This document shows, one piece after another, positions 47,767 to 58,712 of a DNA stretch of 64,000 nt. This stretch comes from Mycolicibacterium sp. ND9-15 (GTDB taxonomy: Bacteria > Actinomycetota > Actinomycetes > Mycobacteriales > Mycobacteriaceae): assembly GCF_035918395.1 (NCBI RefSeq), contig NZ_CP142362.1, positions 409,501 to 473,500 on the forward strand, given 5' to 3'. The translations under genes and the position numbers were made by a program. The stretch's first letter is position 1, and each line of letters starts with the position of its first letter. The notes beneath the pieces were generated by a model. The model was given only the letters and a program-made list of their open reading frames with translations, ran no database searches and had not been told where the DNA came from.

Positions 47767-48462
47767 ATGAATGATCTGGTCGACACCACTGAGATGTACC
47801 TGCGGACGATCTACGACCTCGAGGAAGAGGGCGTGGTGCCTCTGCGTGCCCGCATCGCGGAACGTCTCGATCAGAGCGGTCCCACCGTGAGCCAGACCGT
47901 CTCCCGCATGGAGCGCGACGGCCTGCTGCACGTCGCCGGCGACCGCCATCTCGAGCTGACGGACAAGGGCCGCGCGCTGGCCGTCGCCGTCATGCGTAAG
48001 CACCGACTCGCCGAGCGGCTGCTCGTCGATGTGATCGGATTGCCGTGGGAGGAAGTGCACGCCGAGGCTTGCCGGTGGGAACACGTGATGAGCGAGGACG
48101 TCGAGCGCCGGCTCGTCCAGGTCCTCAACAACCCGACCACCTCACCGTTCGGTAACCCGATTCCCGGACTTTCGGAGTTGGGCCTGATCAGCACTTCGCC
48201 TGACGGCGATCGGGTGAACCTCGTGCGGCTGACCGAGTTGCCTGCGGGTATGCCCGTCGCGGTGGTGGTACGGCGGCTGACCGAGCACGTCCAGGGCGAC
48301 GTCGAACTGATCAGCAGGCTCAAGGATGCGGGGGTGGTACCGAACGCCCGGGTGACTGTACAGGTGAACGACCACGGCGGGGTGATGATCGTGATCCCCG
48401 GCCACGAGCAGGTCGAGCTGCCCCATCACATGGCGCACGCCGTAACGGTCGAGAAGGTCTGA
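47767..48462 (+). CDS. ideR: Iron-dependent repressor IdeR
   Basis: 231 residues. DtxR family: N-terminal winged helix (IAERLDQSGPTVSQTVSRMERDGLL), dimerisation and metal domain with ligands Met10, His79, His98, Cys102, Glu105 and His106 all conserved, and a C-terminal SH3-like domain. With Fe(II) it represses siderophore genes and activates ferritin genes. TAGACT at 47738-47743 is a plausible -10 and GGAGG precedes the ATG. Confidence 0.97.
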   Translation: MNDLVDTTEMYLRTIYDLEEEGVVPLRARIAERLDQSGPTVSQTVSRMERDGLLHVAGDRHLELTDKGRALAVAVMRKHRLAERLLVDVIGLPWEEVHAEACRWEHVMSEDVERRLVQVLNNPTTSPFGNPIPGLSELGLISTSPDGDRVNLVRLTELPAGMPVAVVVRRLTEHVQGDVELISRLKDAGVVPNARVTVQVNDHGGVMIVIPGHEQVELPHHMAHAVTVEKV

Positions 48463-48505
48463 TCGCCATTTGATTCGCCGGGATCAGGTGCCCGACGGCC
48501 GGTGG

Positions 48506-49546
48506 TCAGCCGGCCCGTTGACCGAACACTCGCCGCGGCGGTAGCCGCACCCCCAGTTGGTCGGCCAAGCGGTAGCCCGTCGTGGCCAGCTCACGAATCT
48601 GCTCCGGCCGCAGACCCGACTGCAGCGCGGTGTCGAGCATGCCCGCCATCCGATGGGTGCCGTCGCAGCGCAGCGCTGCCTCCAGCGACACGCCCGCCAG
48701 CGGACCGTCGCCGCGTGCGTAAGCCGAGAACGCCAGCAGCACCAGCGCTTCGACGCGCCACGGTTCCGGGAGCCGCCGCGACAGCTCCGCCCACAACGAC
48801 TCGGCCTGCGCCGCGCTCTCCCCCACAGCCAGCGCGTACAACGTGTCGCGCACCTGCAGATCGGTCAGCGCGGCCCCGATCCGAGCCAGCGTGTCATCGG
48901 CTAGTTCCGCCCCGCCGGCCACCGCCGTCGCCGCCGCGATGGCCGCCTCGATATCGCGGCGTGCATCGGCGTCCGACCGCCCGGCCTCAACGTCTTCGAT
49001 GACGCCGGCCAACGCCGCCGAGCGGACGGTATCGGTGACGGCGATGACATCCTGGAGTTCCGCTCGCCGGCCGTAGAGCCTGCGGCCGTCCAGCACGGCC
49101 GCCATCGCGAGCGGCGACGCCGACGGGTCGTCCACGGTGCCCCAGTTACCGCAACCGTCGGCACAGTGCCATCGCCCGCCGGCCGCAACCCGATCGACGA
49201 TGTGTGCGGCGAGCAGTTCGATGCCCCGCTCAGCCAGGGCAGCCGCCAGCGTGGCGGCGACTTCGCGGTACTCGTCATTGCACAGCCGGCAGCCCGCGCC
49301 GTCCTTGTCGACGAAGACGGCGATCGCAGCGTCCGGGCGGGCCGTCGCGGCCACTTCGGCGATGTGGTCGACCGATCCGGTCAACTCGTCGCCCAGATCC
49401 ACGCGCATGACGCATCCCATTGCGCCGCGGTCCACGGTCACGAGCACGAGGGATTTTTCTGGGACGAAACCCAGAACTGCGGGCAGGGCGGCGATCAGGA
49501 CCGCCGGGCGGTTCAGGTGGAAATCGGGTGAGGGTGTGGTCGTCAT
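48506..49546 (-). CDS. DUF4192 family protein
   Basis: 346 residues from the ATG at 49546 (MTTTPSPDFHLNRP). The opening PAVLIAALPAVLGFVPEKSLVLV is typical of DUF4192 (Rv2712c). It has cysteines in CRLCNDE and CADGCGNWG that might bind a metal. Cytoplasmic, alanine-rich helical C-terminal half. No function assigned. Confidence 0.85.
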   Translation of the reverse strand: MTTTPSPDFHLNRPAVLIAALPAVLGFVPEKSLVLVTVDRGAMGCVMRVDLGDELTGSVDHIAEVAATARPDAAIAVFVDKDGAGCRLCNDEYREVAATLAAALAERGIELLAAHIVDRVAAGGRWHCADGCGNWGTVDDPSASPLAMAAVLDGRRLYGRRAELQDVIAVTDTVRSAALAGVIEDVEAGRSDADARRDIEAAIAAATAVAGGAELADDTLARIGAALTDLQVRDTLYALAVGESAAQAESLWAELSRRLPEPWRVEALVLLAFSAYARGDGPLAGVSLEAALRCDGTHRMAGMLDTALQSGLRPEQIRELATTGYRLADQLGVRLPPRRVFGQRAG

Positions 49547-49707
49547 GGGGCGACCCTCCCCGCCGGCTCGGACGAAGTGCGCCCGTCGGGGGTCGCGGCC
49601 CTCGCCGCTGTGGATCAATTCGAGGTTGGGGATGAATTCAGCAACGGTTGCGGCCAGTCGGGCTGCGGAATCCGTCCGACCGGCGTACACCTTTTGCCAT
49701 GGGTTCC

Positions 49708-51114
49708 ATGCTCGAGTACGACCTCGTCGTCATCGGTTCAGGTCCGGGCGGGCAGAAAGCGGCGATCGCGGCGGCGAAGCTCGGCAAGACGGTCGCGGTG
49801 GTCGAGCGTGGGCGGATGCTCGGCGGTGTTTGCGTGAACACCGGGACCATCCCGTCCAAGACACTGCGGGAGGCGGTGCTCTACCTCACCGGCATGAGCC
49901 AGCGCGAGCTGTACGGGGCCAGCTATCGGGTCAAGGAGAAGATCACGCCTGCCGACCTGCTGGCCCGTACGAGCCATGTCATCGGCAAAGAGCAGGACGT
50001 CGTCCGATCGCAGTTGATGCGCAACCGGATCGACCTCATCCAGGGCCACGGCCGCTTCGTCGACGCACACACCGTGTTGGTCGAGGAACCCACCCGCGGT
50101 GAGCGAACCACCGTCAGTGGCGACTACGTCCTGATCGCCACCGGCACGAAACCGGCCCGGCCGGCCGGCGTCGAGTTCGACGAGGACCGTGTGCTGGACT
50201 CCGACGGGATTCTGGACCTGAAGTCCCTGCCGGCGACGATGGTCGTGGTCGGTGCGGGCGTAATCGGCATCGAGTACGCGTCGATGTTCGCCGCACTCGG
50301 CACCAAGGTCACGGTGGTGGAGAAGCGTGACACCATGCTGGAGTTCTGCGACCCCGAAATCGTGGAGGCCCTCAAGTTCCACCTGCGCGACCTCGCGGTG
50401 ACGTTCCGTTTCGGCGAGGAGGTGACCGCCGTAGACGTCGGTTCGGCCGGAACCGTCACCACACTGGCCAGTGGCAAGCAGATCCCCGCCGAGACCGTGA
50501 TGTACTCCGCAGGTCGGCAGGGTTGGACCGAACATCTCGACCTGGCGAACGCGGGCCTGGAGGCCGATGCGCGTGGCCGTATCACCGTCGACAGCAACTA
50601 CCAGACCAGGGTCGACCACATCTACGCCGTCGGCGATGTGATCGGCTTCCCGGCGCTGGCCGCCACCTCGATGGACCAGGGCAGGCTGGCGGCCTATCAC
50701 GCGTTCGGTGAGCCCGCCAAGGGCATGACCGATTTGCAGCCGATCGGGATCTACTCGATTCCCGAGGTGTCGTATGTCGGCGCCACCGAGATCGAACTGA
50801 CCCGGAACGCGATCCCGTACGAAGTCGGGGTGTCGCGCTACCGCGAGTTGGCCAGGGGCCAGATCGCCGGTGACTCGTACGGCATGCTCAAGCTGCTGGT
50901 GTCGACCGACGACCTGAAGTTGCTCGGCGTGCACATCTTCGGCACCAGCGCCACCGAGATGGTCCACATCGGTCAAGCCATCATGGGCTGCGGCGGCACG
51001 ATCGAGTACCTCGTCGACGCCGTGTTCAACTACCCCACCTTCTCCGAGGCCTACAAGGTCGCGGCGCTGGACGTGATGAACAAGCTGAGAGCACTCAAGC
51101 AGTTCCGCATATAG
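49708..51114 (+). CDS. sthA: Soluble pyridine nucleotide transhydrogenase
   Basis: 468 residues from the ATG at 49708 ([10 protein letters not shown]), equal to Rv2713; an ATG at 49699 is in frame. FAD-dependent pyridine-nucleotide disulfide oxidoreductase fold: [10 protein letters not shown] for [16 protein letters not shown] for NAD(P), dimerisation domain at the end. The redox-active CxxxxC is degenerate ([14 protein letters not shown] has one cysteine and Thr), as in transhydrogenases. Interconverts NADPH and NADH. Confidence 0.95.
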   Translation: MLEYDLVVIGSGPGGQKAAIAAAKLGKTVAVVERGRMLGGVCVNTGTIPSKTLREAVLYLTGMSQRELYGASYRVKEKITPADLLARTSHVIGKEQDVVRSQLMRNRIDLIQGHGRFVDAHTVLVEEPTRGERTTVSGDYVLIATGTKPARPAGVEFDEDRVLDSDGILDLKSLPATMVVVGAGVIGIEYASMFAALGTKVTVVEKRDTMLEFCDPEIVEALKFHLRDLAVTFRFGEEVTAVDVGSAGTVTTLASGKQIPAETVMYSAGRQGWTEHLDLANAGLEADARGRITVDSNYQTRVDHIYAVGDVIGFPALAATSMDQGRLAAYHAFGEPAKGMTDLQPIGIYSIPEVSYVGATEIELTRNAIPYEVGVSRYRELARGQIAGDSYGMLKLLVSTDDLKLLGVHIFGTSATEMVHIGQAIMGCGGTIEYLVDAVFNYPTFSEAYKVAALDVMNKLRALKQFRI

Positions 51115-51257
51115 CAGCCAGCGTCGGCCACGAGAGCAAACTTCTTCGCTGCTTTGGGTATGGATGCCCGGGAACGGGAACGCAACGTAGGCAAGACTAG
51201 TTGTCACTGGTAGTGAGACATCCACGGTTTGGCACCACCGCGAGGAGGCGAGGCTCG

Positions 51258-52256
51258 ATGGCTGACAGCCGCGAAAACCCAGGGAAGCCCGAACAGCGTT
51301 ACCAGCCGGAACAGTCCGGCATGTACGAGTTGGAATTCCCCGCACCCCAGCTGTCGTCGAAGGATGGCCGAGGACCGGTGCTCATTCACGCCCTCGAAGG
51401 GTTCTCCGACGCAGGACACGCCATCCGCTTGGCCGCCCAGCATCTGAAGGCCACGCTCGACACCGAGCTGGTGGCCTCGTTCGCGATCGACGAGCTGCTG
51501 GATTACCGGTCCCGGCGTCCGTTGATGACATACAAGACCGACCACTTCACCCACTACGAGGACCCGGAACTCAACCTGTACGCGATGCGCGACAGCGTCG
51601 GCACTCCGTTCCTGCTTCTCGCCGGGCTGGAACCGGATCTGCGCTGGGAGCGGTTCATCACCGCCGTGCGGTTGCTGGCCGAACGGCTCGACGTCCGCCG
51701 GTTCGTCGGCCTGGGCACGATTCCGATGGCGGTGCCGCACACCCGCCCCATCACGATGACGGCGCACTCGAGCGACAAGGAGCTCATCGCCGACCACCAA
51801 CCGTGGGTCGGCGAGGTGCAGGTTCCCGCCAGTGTGTCGAACCTGCTGGAGTTCCGCATGTCGCAGCACGGGCACGAGGTCGTCGGCTTCACCGTCCACG
51901 TGCCGCACTATCTGGCGCAGACCGACTACCCCGCGGCGGCAGAAGCATTGCTGGCCGAAGTCGGCAGGAACGCGTCACTGAGCATCCCGCTCGAATCCTT
52001 GGTCACCGCGGGCGCGGAGGTATTGACCAAGGTGAACGAGCAAGTCGAGCAGAGCTCCGAAGTCGCGCAGGTGGTCGCCGCGCTCGAGCGTCAGTTCGAC
52101 GCCTTCGTCGCCGCTCAGGAGAACCGGTCCCTCTTGACCAGTGACGAAGACCTGCCCAGCGGCGAAGAACTCGGCGCCGAGTTCGAGCGGTTCCTCGCCC
52201 AGCAGGCCGAGAAGAAGTCCAAGGATCGCTTTCAGGACGGCGACGACACCGGATAG
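51258..52256 (+). CDS. PAC2 (proteasome-assembly-chaperone-like) family protein
   Basis: 332 residues, ATG preceded by GAGGAGG at some distance. The PAC2 signature VLIHALEGFSDAGHAIRLAAQHL and VVGFTVHVPHYLAQTDYP are present, followed by a charged helical C-terminus (QVEQSSEVAQVVAALERQFDAF). Homologue of Rv2714. Role unknown; a link to proteasome assembly is only by fold. Confidence 0.88.
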   Translation: MADSRENPGKPEQRYQPEQSGMYELEFPAPQLSSKDGRGPVLIHALEGFSDAGHAIRLAAQHLKATLDTELVASFAIDELLDYRSRRPLMTYKTDHFTHYEDPELNLYAMRDSVGTPFLLLAGLEPDLRWERFITAVRLLAERLDVRRFVGLGTIPMAVPHTRPITMTAHSSDKELIADHQPWVGEVQVPASVSNLLEFRMSQHGHEVVGFTVHVPHYLAQTDYPAAAEALLAEVGRNASLSIPLESLVTAGAEVLTKVNEQVEQSSEVAQVVAALERQFDAFVAAQENRSLLTSDEDLPSGEELGAEFERFLAQQAEKKSKDRFQDGDDTG

Positions 52257-52327
52257 CGCCCGTCACCGCGATGAGCGGGGGGGGGCCACAGCGAGCGAGC
52301 TTCCCGAAGGCCCGCTAAGTTGACGCA

Positions 52328-53350
52328 ATGTCCGCGCGAAAGCCGAACCTCCGCTCGGTCCGGGACCTGACGCCCAGCCTGCAGTTTCGCACCATCCACG
52401 GCTATCGCCGCGCGTACCGGGTGGCGGGTTCCGGTCCCGCGATCCTGTTGATCCACGGCATCGGGGACAACTCCACCACCTGGGACACCGTGCAATCGAA
52501 GCTCGCGCAGCGGTTCACGGTCATCGCGCCGGATCTCCTGGGCCATGGCAAGTCCGACAAACCACGCGCCGATTACTCGGTCGCCGCTTACGCCAACGGG
52601 ATGCGAGATCTGCTGAGCGTGCTCGACACCGAGCGGGTCACCGTGGTCGGCCATTCCCTCGGCGGCGGCGTGGCCATGCAGTTCGCCTACCAGTTCCCGC
52701 AGTTGGTCGACCGGCTCATTCTGGTCGGTGCGGGCGGGGTCACCAAGGACGTCAACGTCGCGCTGCGGTTCGCCTCGCTGCCGATGGGCAGTGAAGCGCT
52801 GGCGCTGTTGCGCCTGCCGTTCGTGCTGCCGACTCTGCAGATGGTGGGCCGCCTCGCCGGTGGGATCTTCGGGTCCACCGGCCTCGGCCGCGACCTGCCA
52901 CAGGTTCTGCGCATCCTCAATGACCTTCCCGAACCGACCGCATCCTCGGCATTCGCCCGCACACTGCGTGCCGTCGTGGACTGGCGCGGGCAGGTGGTGA
53001 CCATGCTGGACCGCTGCTACCTGACGCAATCGGTTCCGGTGCAACTGATCTGGGGTAGTTGCGACGCCGTGATCCCGGTCAGCCACGGCTGGATGGCCCA
53101 CGCCGCGATGCCAGGGTCACAGCTGGAAATCTTCGATGACTCCGGTCATTTCCCGTTTCACGACGACCCGGACCGCTTCGTCGAGGTCGTGGAGAAGTTC
53201 ATCGACGGCACCGAACCAGCGGTCCACGACCAGGAGTATCTGCGGGAACTGCTGCGGGCTGGCACCAACGAGGGCACGATCTGTGGCTCCCTCGACACCA
53301 TGGCCGCGGTGCTCGAGGCGCTGGGCGCCGACGAGCGCAGTGCGACCTGA
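52328..53350 (+). CDS. Alpha/beta hydrolase
   Basis: 340 residues. Catalytic triad visible: oxyanion motif LLIHGIGDNS, nucleophile in VVGHSLGGGVA, acid in WGSCDAVIPV and histidine in DSGHFPFHDDP. A cap region of about 70 residues lies between. Homologue of Rv2715. Likely esterase or C-C hydrolase-like; substrate unknown. Confidence 0.9.
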   Translation: MSARKPNLRSVRDLTPSLQFRTIHGYRRAYRVAGSGPAILLIHGIGDNSTTWDTVQSKLAQRFTVIAPDLLGHGKSDKPRADYSVAAYANGMRDLLSVLDTERVTVVGHSLGGGVAMQFAYQFPQLVDRLILVGAGGVTKDVNVALRFASLPMGSEALALLRLPFVLPTLQMVGRLAGGIFGSTGLGRDLPQVLRILNDLPEPTASSAFARTLRAVVDWRGQVVTMLDRCYLTQSVPVQLIWGSCDAVIPVSHGWMAHAAMPGSQLEIFDDSGHFPFHDDPDRFVEVVEKFIDGTEPAVHDQEYLRELLRAGTNEGTICGSLDTMAAVLEALGADERSAT

Positions 53351-53407
53351 ACGTAGCGCCGACCGCGTGCCGTTCGACGACAAGAGGATACGAAGTAGCA
53401 TCGGCCC

Positions 53408-54094
53408 ATGGCTATCGATGTGACGGTGCTGCGTGTCTTCACCGACCCGGACAGCAACTACGGAAATCCACTCGGCGTCGTCGACGCCAGCACCGTCGAC
53501 CCGGACGATCGCCAGCGGGTAGCCAGCCAATTGGGTTACAGCGAAACCATATTCGTCGATCTACCAGCGCCCGGCACTAGTACCGCGCACGCCCGCATCT
53601 ACACGCCGGCGGTCGAACTGATCTTCGCGGGCCACCCCACCGTCGGTGCGGCCTGGTGGCTTCGCGAACAAGGCACTCCCGTTCACACACTGCGTGTTCC
53701 CGCCGGCATCGTGCAGGTCGTCTACACCGACGAGCTGACCTCGGTGCAGGCGCGTGCGGAGTGGGCGCCGGAGTTCGCCATCCACGACGTCGCCTCCATC
53801 GATGAGCTTCTCGCGCTCGACCCGTCCGACTACCCGGACGACATCAACCACTACCTGTGGACGTGGGCCGACCGGGAGCAGGGGCTGCTGCGGTCGCGGA
53901 TGTTCGCGTCCGATTTGGGGGTGCCCGAGGACGAGGCCACGGGCGCCGCCGCTGTGCGAATCACCGACTACCTGAGCCGCGACCTGACGATCGTGCAGGG
54001 CAAGGGTTCGTACATCCACACGGAGTGGACTCCCGAGGGCTGGGTGCGCATCGCCGGCCGCGTCGTCAACGACGGCGTCAAACAGATCGACTGA
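53408..54094 (+). CDS. PhzF family isomerase-like protein
   Basis: 228 residues. N-terminal strand [21 protein letters not shown] and the segment [10 protein letters not shown] with the active-site Glu, plus [16 protein letters not shown], are PhzF hallmarks (diaminopimelate-epimerase fold). Homologue of Rv2716. Shorter than typical two-domain PhzF proteins (about 280), so the activity may differ. Confidence 0.88.
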   Translation: MAIDVTVLRVFTDPDSNYGNPLGVVDASTVDPDDRQRVASQLGYSETIFVDLPAPGTSTAHARIYTPAVELIFAGHPTVGAAWWLREQGTPVHTLRVPAGIVQVVYTDELTSVQARAEWAPEFAIHDVASIDELLALDPSDYPDDINHYLWTWADREQGLLRSRMFASDLGVPEDEATGAAAVRITDYLSRDLTIVQGKGSYIHTEWTPEGWVRIAGRVVNDGVKQID

Positions 54095-54112
54095 GGGAGG
54101 CTTTGCGGCGAA

Positions 54113-54583
54113 TCAACTGGCGGTCGGCTGCGGCGAATCGCGATGCGCTCGGAGCGCCTCGATCTCACGCTCGAAGTCCTCGGCCGAACTGAACCCGCGA
54201 TATACCGAGGCGAAGCGAAGATATGCCACTTCGTCGAGATCACGTAGCGGGCCCAGGATGGCCAGCCCTACTTCGTTGCTAGGCACCTCGGGCGAACCGG
54301 TGGCCCGCACGGTGTCCTCGACCTGCTGGGCAAGCAGGTTCAGCGCATCATCGTCGACCTGCCTGCCCTGACACGCCCGGCGCACACCCTTGATGACCTT
54401 CTCCCGGCTGAACGGCTCGGTGACACCGCTGCGTTTCACTACGGCCAGCACAGCCGTCTCCACCGTGGTGAACCGGCGTCCACATTCCGGGCACGAGCGC
54501 CGCCGCCGGATCGCCTGACCCTCGTCGGTCTCCCGGGAGTCGACCACTCGCGAGTCGGGATGACGACAGAAAGGACAGTGCAT
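54113..54583 (-). CDS. nrdR: Transcriptional repressor NrdR
   Basis: 156 residues from the ATG at 54583. An N-terminal zinc ribbon ([29 protein letters not shown]) followed by an ATP-cone ([24 protein letters not shown]). It senses ATP/dATP and represses ribonucleotide reductase genes. Homologue of Rv2718c; the neighbouring SOS pair makes a small DNA-metabolism cluster. Confidence 0.96.
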   Translation of the reverse strand: MHCPFCRHPDSRVVDSRETDEGQAIRRRRSCPECGRRFTTVETAVLAVVKRSGVTEPFSREKVIKGVRRACQGRQVDDDALNLLAQQVEDTVRATGSPEVPSNEVGLAILGPLRDLDEVAYLRFASVYRGFSSAEDFEREIEALRAHRDSPQPTAS

Positions 54584-54743
54584 CACCGCTCCTTCGCCGC
54601 GCCAACAAACGACCAACTCGAACCTCTCTGAGCGTACCTGCGGCGCGTTGCGAAAGCCCAGCACCGGCCTCATCGGCACATACCAGAACGATCTGTCGGT
54701 GAACACGTGCGCACCAAGCTCTTTACGGCCCAACCAACGGATG

Positions 54744-55196
54744 TCAGCCGACCGGCGCTATGAGCGTCTGCCCGGCGTCCAGCGCAACCGAGTCGAGTTG
54801 GTTGAGTTCGCGAATCCGGTCCGCCACCTGGCCCACAGGGGCGCCGGGCGCCACCCGCTGGGCCACCTGGTGCAGGCTCTCGCCGGTTTGAACCTGGATC
54901 ACCGCGAGCCGGTCCGGAACGGCGGCCGGGGTGGTGCCGACCACGCCGCCGAACTGGGCCACCAGGCCCAGCCACACCGTGATCGCTGCCGCCACCAACG
55001 CAAGGAGCACGGTGGCACCCGGTGTGATCGGCCGCCGCCGGTGCGAGGCGCGCGACATCAGTACGCCGGTGCCCCGATACCGAACCGGCGCCCCGCCCGG
55101 TCGGGTGGACAAGGGGCGCCGACGGGCACCAGCAGGCCTGATGCCGGGCCTGAGCACGCGCGGGGCCTGAACTTCCTGGGAGTCGAGGATCGTCAT
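54744..55196 (-). CDS. LysM-domain, SOS-induced cell-division suppressor (Rv2719c/ChiZ-like)
   Basis: 150 residues from the ATG at 55196 (MTILDSQEV) with AGGAAG upstream. Cytoplasmic basic N-terminus, one membrane helix ([23 protein letters not shown]), then an extracytoplasmic LysM domain ([14 protein letters not shown]...[21 protein letters not shown]). The M. tuberculosis homologue is DNA-damage induced and blocks division; it has been called ChiZ. LexA boxes in its promoter agree. Confidence 0.88.
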   Translation of the reverse strand: MTILDSQEVQAPRVLRPGIRPAGARRRPLSTRPGGAPVRYRGTGVLMSRASHRRRPITPGATVLLALVAAAITVWLGLVAQFGGVVGTTPAAVPDRLAVIQVQTGESLHQVAQRVAPGAPVGQVADRIRELNQLDSVALDAGQTLIAPVG

Positions 55197-55244
55197 CTTC
55201 CTGCCTTCCGGTCCGTTGGTTTTCGCTCTTGTGTTCGAACATAC

Positions 55245-55260
55245 TCGCTCACATGTTCGA
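55245..55260. promoter_or_regulatory. LexA (SOS) box, degenerate
   Basis: TCGCTCACATGTTCGA. The right half matches TCGAAC-N4-GTTCGA exactly; the left half has two mismatches. Upstream of the LysM gene. Confidence 0.5.
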
Positions 55261-55264
55261 ACGA

Positions 55265-55280
55265 TAGAACATGTGATCGA
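55265..55280. promoter_or_regulatory. LexA (SOS) box
   Basis: TAGAACATGTGATCGA, two mismatches to TCGAAC-N4-GTTCGA, 69 nt upstream of the LysM gene start. Confidence 0.65.
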
Positions 55281-55357
55281 ACTGTGGCCAAACGATAGGA
55301 CAGGGCACCGACAAGAAATTCGGGCGCATTCCCCGGCGATGGCGCTCCCGACACGCC

Positions 55358-55373
55358 TCGAACACATGTTTGA
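55358..55373. promoter_or_regulatory. LexA (SOS) box of lexA
   Basis: TCGAACACATGTTTGA, one mismatch to the mycobacterial consensus, 33 nt before the lexA start; autoregulation expected. Confidence 0.82.
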
Positions 55374-55405
55374 TTAATCCTGTGCCGCGGGCTACATTCG
55401 GCGGC

Positions 55406-56101
55406 ATGGACTCCAGCAGCGATACACCGGACGGCACGGGCGGGGGCCGAACGCTCGACCCTGGTCTAACCGAACGCCAGCGCACCATTCTCGACGTGAT
55501 CCGCTCATCGGTCACCACTCGCGGCTATCCCCCGAGCATCAGGGAGATCGGCGACGCGGTCGGGCTGACGTCCACCTCCTCGGTGGCCCACCAGTTGCGC
55601 ACCCTGGAGCGCAAGGGTTACCTACGGCGTGACCCCAACCGCCCGCGCGCGGTCGACGTGCGTGGCGCCGACGAGGCTGTGAGCCCGATCGTCACCACCG
55701 ATGTCGCCGGCTCCGACGCGCTTCCGGAGCCGACGTTCGTGCCGGTGCTCGGCCGGATCGCCGCCGGCGGACCGATCCTCGCCGAGGAGGCCGTCGAGGA
55801 CGTCTTCCCGCTACCGCGCGAACTGGTCGGCGAGGGCTCGCTTTTCCTGCTCAAAGTGGTCGGTGACTCGATGGTCGACGCGGCGATCTGCGACGGCGAC
55901 TGGGTGGTCGTGCGTCAGCAGAACGTCGCCGACAACGGCGATATCGTGGCCGCGATGATCGATGGTGAGGCCACGGTGAAGACGTTCAAACGCACCCGCG
56001 GTCAGGTGTGGTTGATGCCCCACAACCCAGCCTTCGACCCGATCCCGGGGAACGACGCCGCAGTGCTCGGCAAGGTCGTCACCGTCATCCGGAAGATCTA
56101 G
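55406..56101 (+). CDS. lexA: SOS repressor LexA
   Basis: 231 residues from the ATG at 55406. The in-frame ATG at 55370 lies inside the SOS box and is rejected. N-terminal winged helix ([44 protein letters not shown]), the Ala-Gly self-cleavage site in GRIAAGGPI, catalytic Ser in GDSMVDA and Lys in ATVKTFKR. RecA-stimulated autocleavage relieves repression. Divergent from the LysM gene. Overlaps the next gene by 4 nt, convergent. Confidence 0.97.
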   Translation: MDSSSDTPDGTGGGRTLDPGLTERQRTILDVIRSSVTTRGYPPSIREIGDAVGLTSTSSVAHQLRTLERKGYLRRDPNRPRAVDVRGADEAVSPIVTTDVAGSDALPEPTFVPVLGRIAAGGPILAEEAVEDVFPLPRELVGEGSLFLLKVVGDSMVDAAICDGDWVVVRQQNVADNGDIVAAMIDGEATVKTFKRTRGQVWLMPHNPAFDPIPGNDAAVLGKVVTVIRKI

Positions 56102-58116
56102 TCGGCTCGGACGAAACCGTTCGTACGCGCGAATTCTTCGCTGGAGAACCATATTTCGGCGCGTACCTCGTCATAGCCGGCGGTGTAGGGCAGCCAGTAC
56201 CGGCCGGTTTGGGTATCGGCCTTGATCGGATATCCCTCCGGCGGCTGCCCGGAGTCATCGACCGGTAGGCGGAAAGCCGGGCTCGGCACTTCCGGTTCGT
56301 CGACGACGATCTTCGCGTGACGTCCCGTGTCGGTCAGCGGATCCCATTGAGCGGGTTCGGCTTCGGACTCGGGTTCGATCGATTCGACGGGTTCGACAGG
56401 TGTTTCCCGCTCATCGGCGTCGCCGTCCTCGACCCCCCGCTCTTCGACGGTCGGTATTCGCGTCGGCGCGGTGTCGACGTCGTCGGGATTCTCCTCGGCC
56501 TCGCCGAGTTCGCCCGCGTCTCCCGCGGCGTCGGTACCGGTCGGCGCCTCCCATGGATTGGCCGGCGACGTGTCCCCGGCACTGCCAAGCGGCGCAAGCG
56601 CGCCCAGACCCTCACTGGCATAGCGGTCACCGAACATCGCCGCTGACTCGTCGCCGCCGCTCGACGACTGCTCGTCCGCACCCACTGTGCTGTAGGGCTG
56701 TTCGCCGTCGTACCTGTCGTCGTAGCGGTCCTCCACGGCCTCGGGACGATCGACGTCGCCGCCGCGGCGATTTCGCATGCCGGCGAACACCACCAGGCCG
56801 ACGAGCAGGAGCACCGGCACGATCGCGAGCAGCCACCACCAACTGAACATAAGCCAGTTCCGGTCGCCGCCTGAGTCCGAGGCCCCGGAGGCGTTCGGCG
56901 TTTCGGACCCCTGCCGAGCGGGCACCTCGAGGCCGGCCAACTCGCCCGCCAGATTCGGTGGCTCCGTAGAGAACTCGCCCGTCGACTGGTCCCAGGACAC
57001 CACGCCGCCGGTGAACCGCTGCGTGATGACGTTGTCCTTCTCGGTCTGGTCGGCCATCGGTGCGCCGAGTGTGCCCTCGGCGCCGTCCAGCTTGTCCCAG
57101 GCTGCGCTCATCGCGCCGCGCATCAGTACCGCGCCGTGGTCCGGCGTCCAGAAGATCACGGGCTTGTCTTCGGCGGCGAACCTCGACATGCGGCTTGCGG
57201 TGGGCAGACCGCCGTCGGTTTCGCTGGAAATCGGAAATCCGAGATCCCCCTCGGGCCCGCCGAGGCTTTCATACTTCGCGAGTACCTGACCCGTCACGAC
57301 TCGCGCGCCTGTCGACGGGCTGTAGAAGATCTTGCCGCCGGCGAAGTTCTGCCCAAGGCCGTCCTTGCCTATCGGATAGGGCGGTCCCTCTGCGGCGCCG
57401 AGCGGTCCCAGCGGCCCTCCGGCCGCGCGGCGGGCCGCGTTGATCGCGGAGACCGGATCGCCTGGCACCTCCAGATCCGTCAACTGCCCGGCAAGGTCCG
57501 GCGGCACGGTGGTGAAATTCTTGTCGCGAGTGTTGTAGGTGATCTCACCGCCGGTGAACTTCTGGGTGATCAGGTCACCGCGGTAGCTTTCGTCCTCCGC
57601 GGGCACTCCGAGTGTCCCCGACGATCCACCCAACTTGTCCCACGCGGCATTGATCGGCCCGCGCACCACCCGCGCGCCGGTGTCCGATGTCCAGAAGATC
57701 ACCGGCTTGTCGCTGGCGCTGAACGTGACGTTGAAGCTGCCCGGGGCCCGGCCCGGACCGTCGTCCATGGTCGGGAACCCCAAATCACTGTCGGCGGGCC
57801 CGCCGAGTGATTCGTACTTCTCCAGGATCGCGCCCCGCATGAAGTGAGCGCCGGTGTCAGGGGTGAAGAACACCTTGCCGCCGGCGTAGTCCTGCGCAAA
57901 CCCCTCGCCCACCGGGTATACCTCGCCCTGTTTGGGACCCAGGGGGCCGCCGTCACCGCCGCTGGCCTCCCATGCCGCTGTGATCGCGGTATTCGCGGCG
58001 TCGGATTCCGGCGAGGCGCCCGCCACCGGTGCCAGCAGTAGAGTTACGGCGCCCATGAGCAGACCGATCGCCACTCGGCCCCACACCGTGGTCCTCCGGC
58101 TGTTCTGCCCGATCAT
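56098..58116 (-). CDS. LGFP-repeat envelope protein with signal peptide and C-terminal membrane helix
   Basis: 672 residues. A signal peptide (1-35) is followed by two blocks of LGFP-type repeats ([36 protein letters not shown]) of about 50-60 residues each, then a membrane helix near residue 425 ([21 protein letters not shown]) and a long acidic cytoplasmic tail ending [21 protein letters not shown] repeats are thought to anchor proteins in the mycolate cell wall. Homologue of Rv2721c. Confidence 0.88.
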   Translation of the reverse strand: MIGQNSRRTTVWGRVAIGLLMGAVTLLLAPVAGASPESDAANTAITAAWEASGGDGGPLGPKQGEVYPVGEGFAQDYAGGKVFFTPDTGAHFMRGAILEKYESLGGPADSDLGFPTMDDGPGRAPGSFNVTFSASDKPVIFWTSDTGARVVRGPINAAWDKLGGSSGTLGVPAEDESYRGDLITQKFTGGEITYNTRDKNFTTVPPDLAGQLTDLEVPGDPVSAINAARRAAGGPLGPLGAAEGPPYPIGKDGLGQNFAGGKIFYSPSTGARVVTGQVLAKYESLGGPEGDLGFPISSETDGGLPTASRMSRFAAEDKPVIFWTPDHGAVLMRGAMSAAWDKLDGAEGTLGAPMADQTEKDNVITQRFTGGVVSWDQSTGEFSTEPPNLAGELAGLEVPARQGSETPNASGASDSGGDRNWLMFSWWWLLAIVPVLLLVGLVVFAGMRNRRGGDVDRPEAVEDRYDDRYDGEQPYSTVGADEQSSSGGDESAAMFGDRYASEGLGALAPLGSAGDTSPANPWEAPTGTDAAGDAGELGEAEENPDDVDTAPTRIPTVEERGVEDGDADERETPVEPVESIEPESEAEPAQWDPLTDTGRHAKIVVDEPEVPSPAFRLPVDDSGQPPEGYPIKADTQTGRYWLPYTAGYDEVRAEIWFSSEEFARTNGFVRAD

Positions 58117-58709
58117 TCGTCCTCCCGGGTCGGCACGAAATTTCGCTCGAAGATTTCGTGCCCGTCATCTGTCAGCAGACGTCAACTACCAACGAACACG
58201 CCGATCTTGCGAAGAAAATACCTGCCAATCCCTCATTCGCTGTGGATAACCCCGCGTGCCGCGCGGATTAGTGCAGTCCGACCCGCGGCCCAAGGCCGAA
58301 GTTTTCCTCTCGACCGCGGCGGAATGGTGCCAAAAAACAGTTTGCACACGAACACCGAGAATGGCTTAGGCCACCGGATATCCGCCGGAATATCGGTAGC
58401 CAGCAGGCATGGCACACATCCGCTTTGCGGCTGACTGCGATCTTTGCGTCCCGCCCACTCGGCGACGAGGTTCAACCGGTGTGTTGGTCGCCACGAGCCC
58501 ACGTCGTTCCGCGCCTAAACTCGAAGCCATGTTTTCCCGGGTGAGCCTGACCCACTGGGATGTTTTCACCGCCGACCTGACGAACGGCGACATCGCTGCG
58601 CTGAGCCGCTGCGCGTCGACGAATTGGCCGCAGATGAGTTACGCCGCGGGCAGGAGGTGTCGGTTCGTGTATTGCTCTGGCGTATATCGGCTTTACCGCC
58701 GACCGAATC
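58117..58709. other. 593-bp stretch without a clear gene
   Basis: It begins with an inverted repeat upstream of the LGFP gene. Between 58200 and 58700 several frames of 60-100 codons are open (58409-58720 is the longest on +), but none resembles a family and the composition is not clearly coding. Rv2722-Rv2724c-like genes expected here from M. tuberculosis are absent. Confidence 0.5.
58132..58162. promoter_or_regulatory. Inverted repeat upstream of the LGFP gene
   Basis: GGCACGAAAT (58132-58141) and ATTTCGTGCC (58153-58162) are perfect 10-bp arms, and the loop pairs four more bases with one bulge. Lies 16-46 nt before the LGFP protein start, so it may be an operator or a 5' leader hairpin. 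Confidence 0.5.
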
Positions 58710-58712
58710 GTG

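Noticed and set aside
55370..55405. Upstream ATG for lexA
   Set aside because: It lies within the SOS box, so the start at 55406 is preferred.
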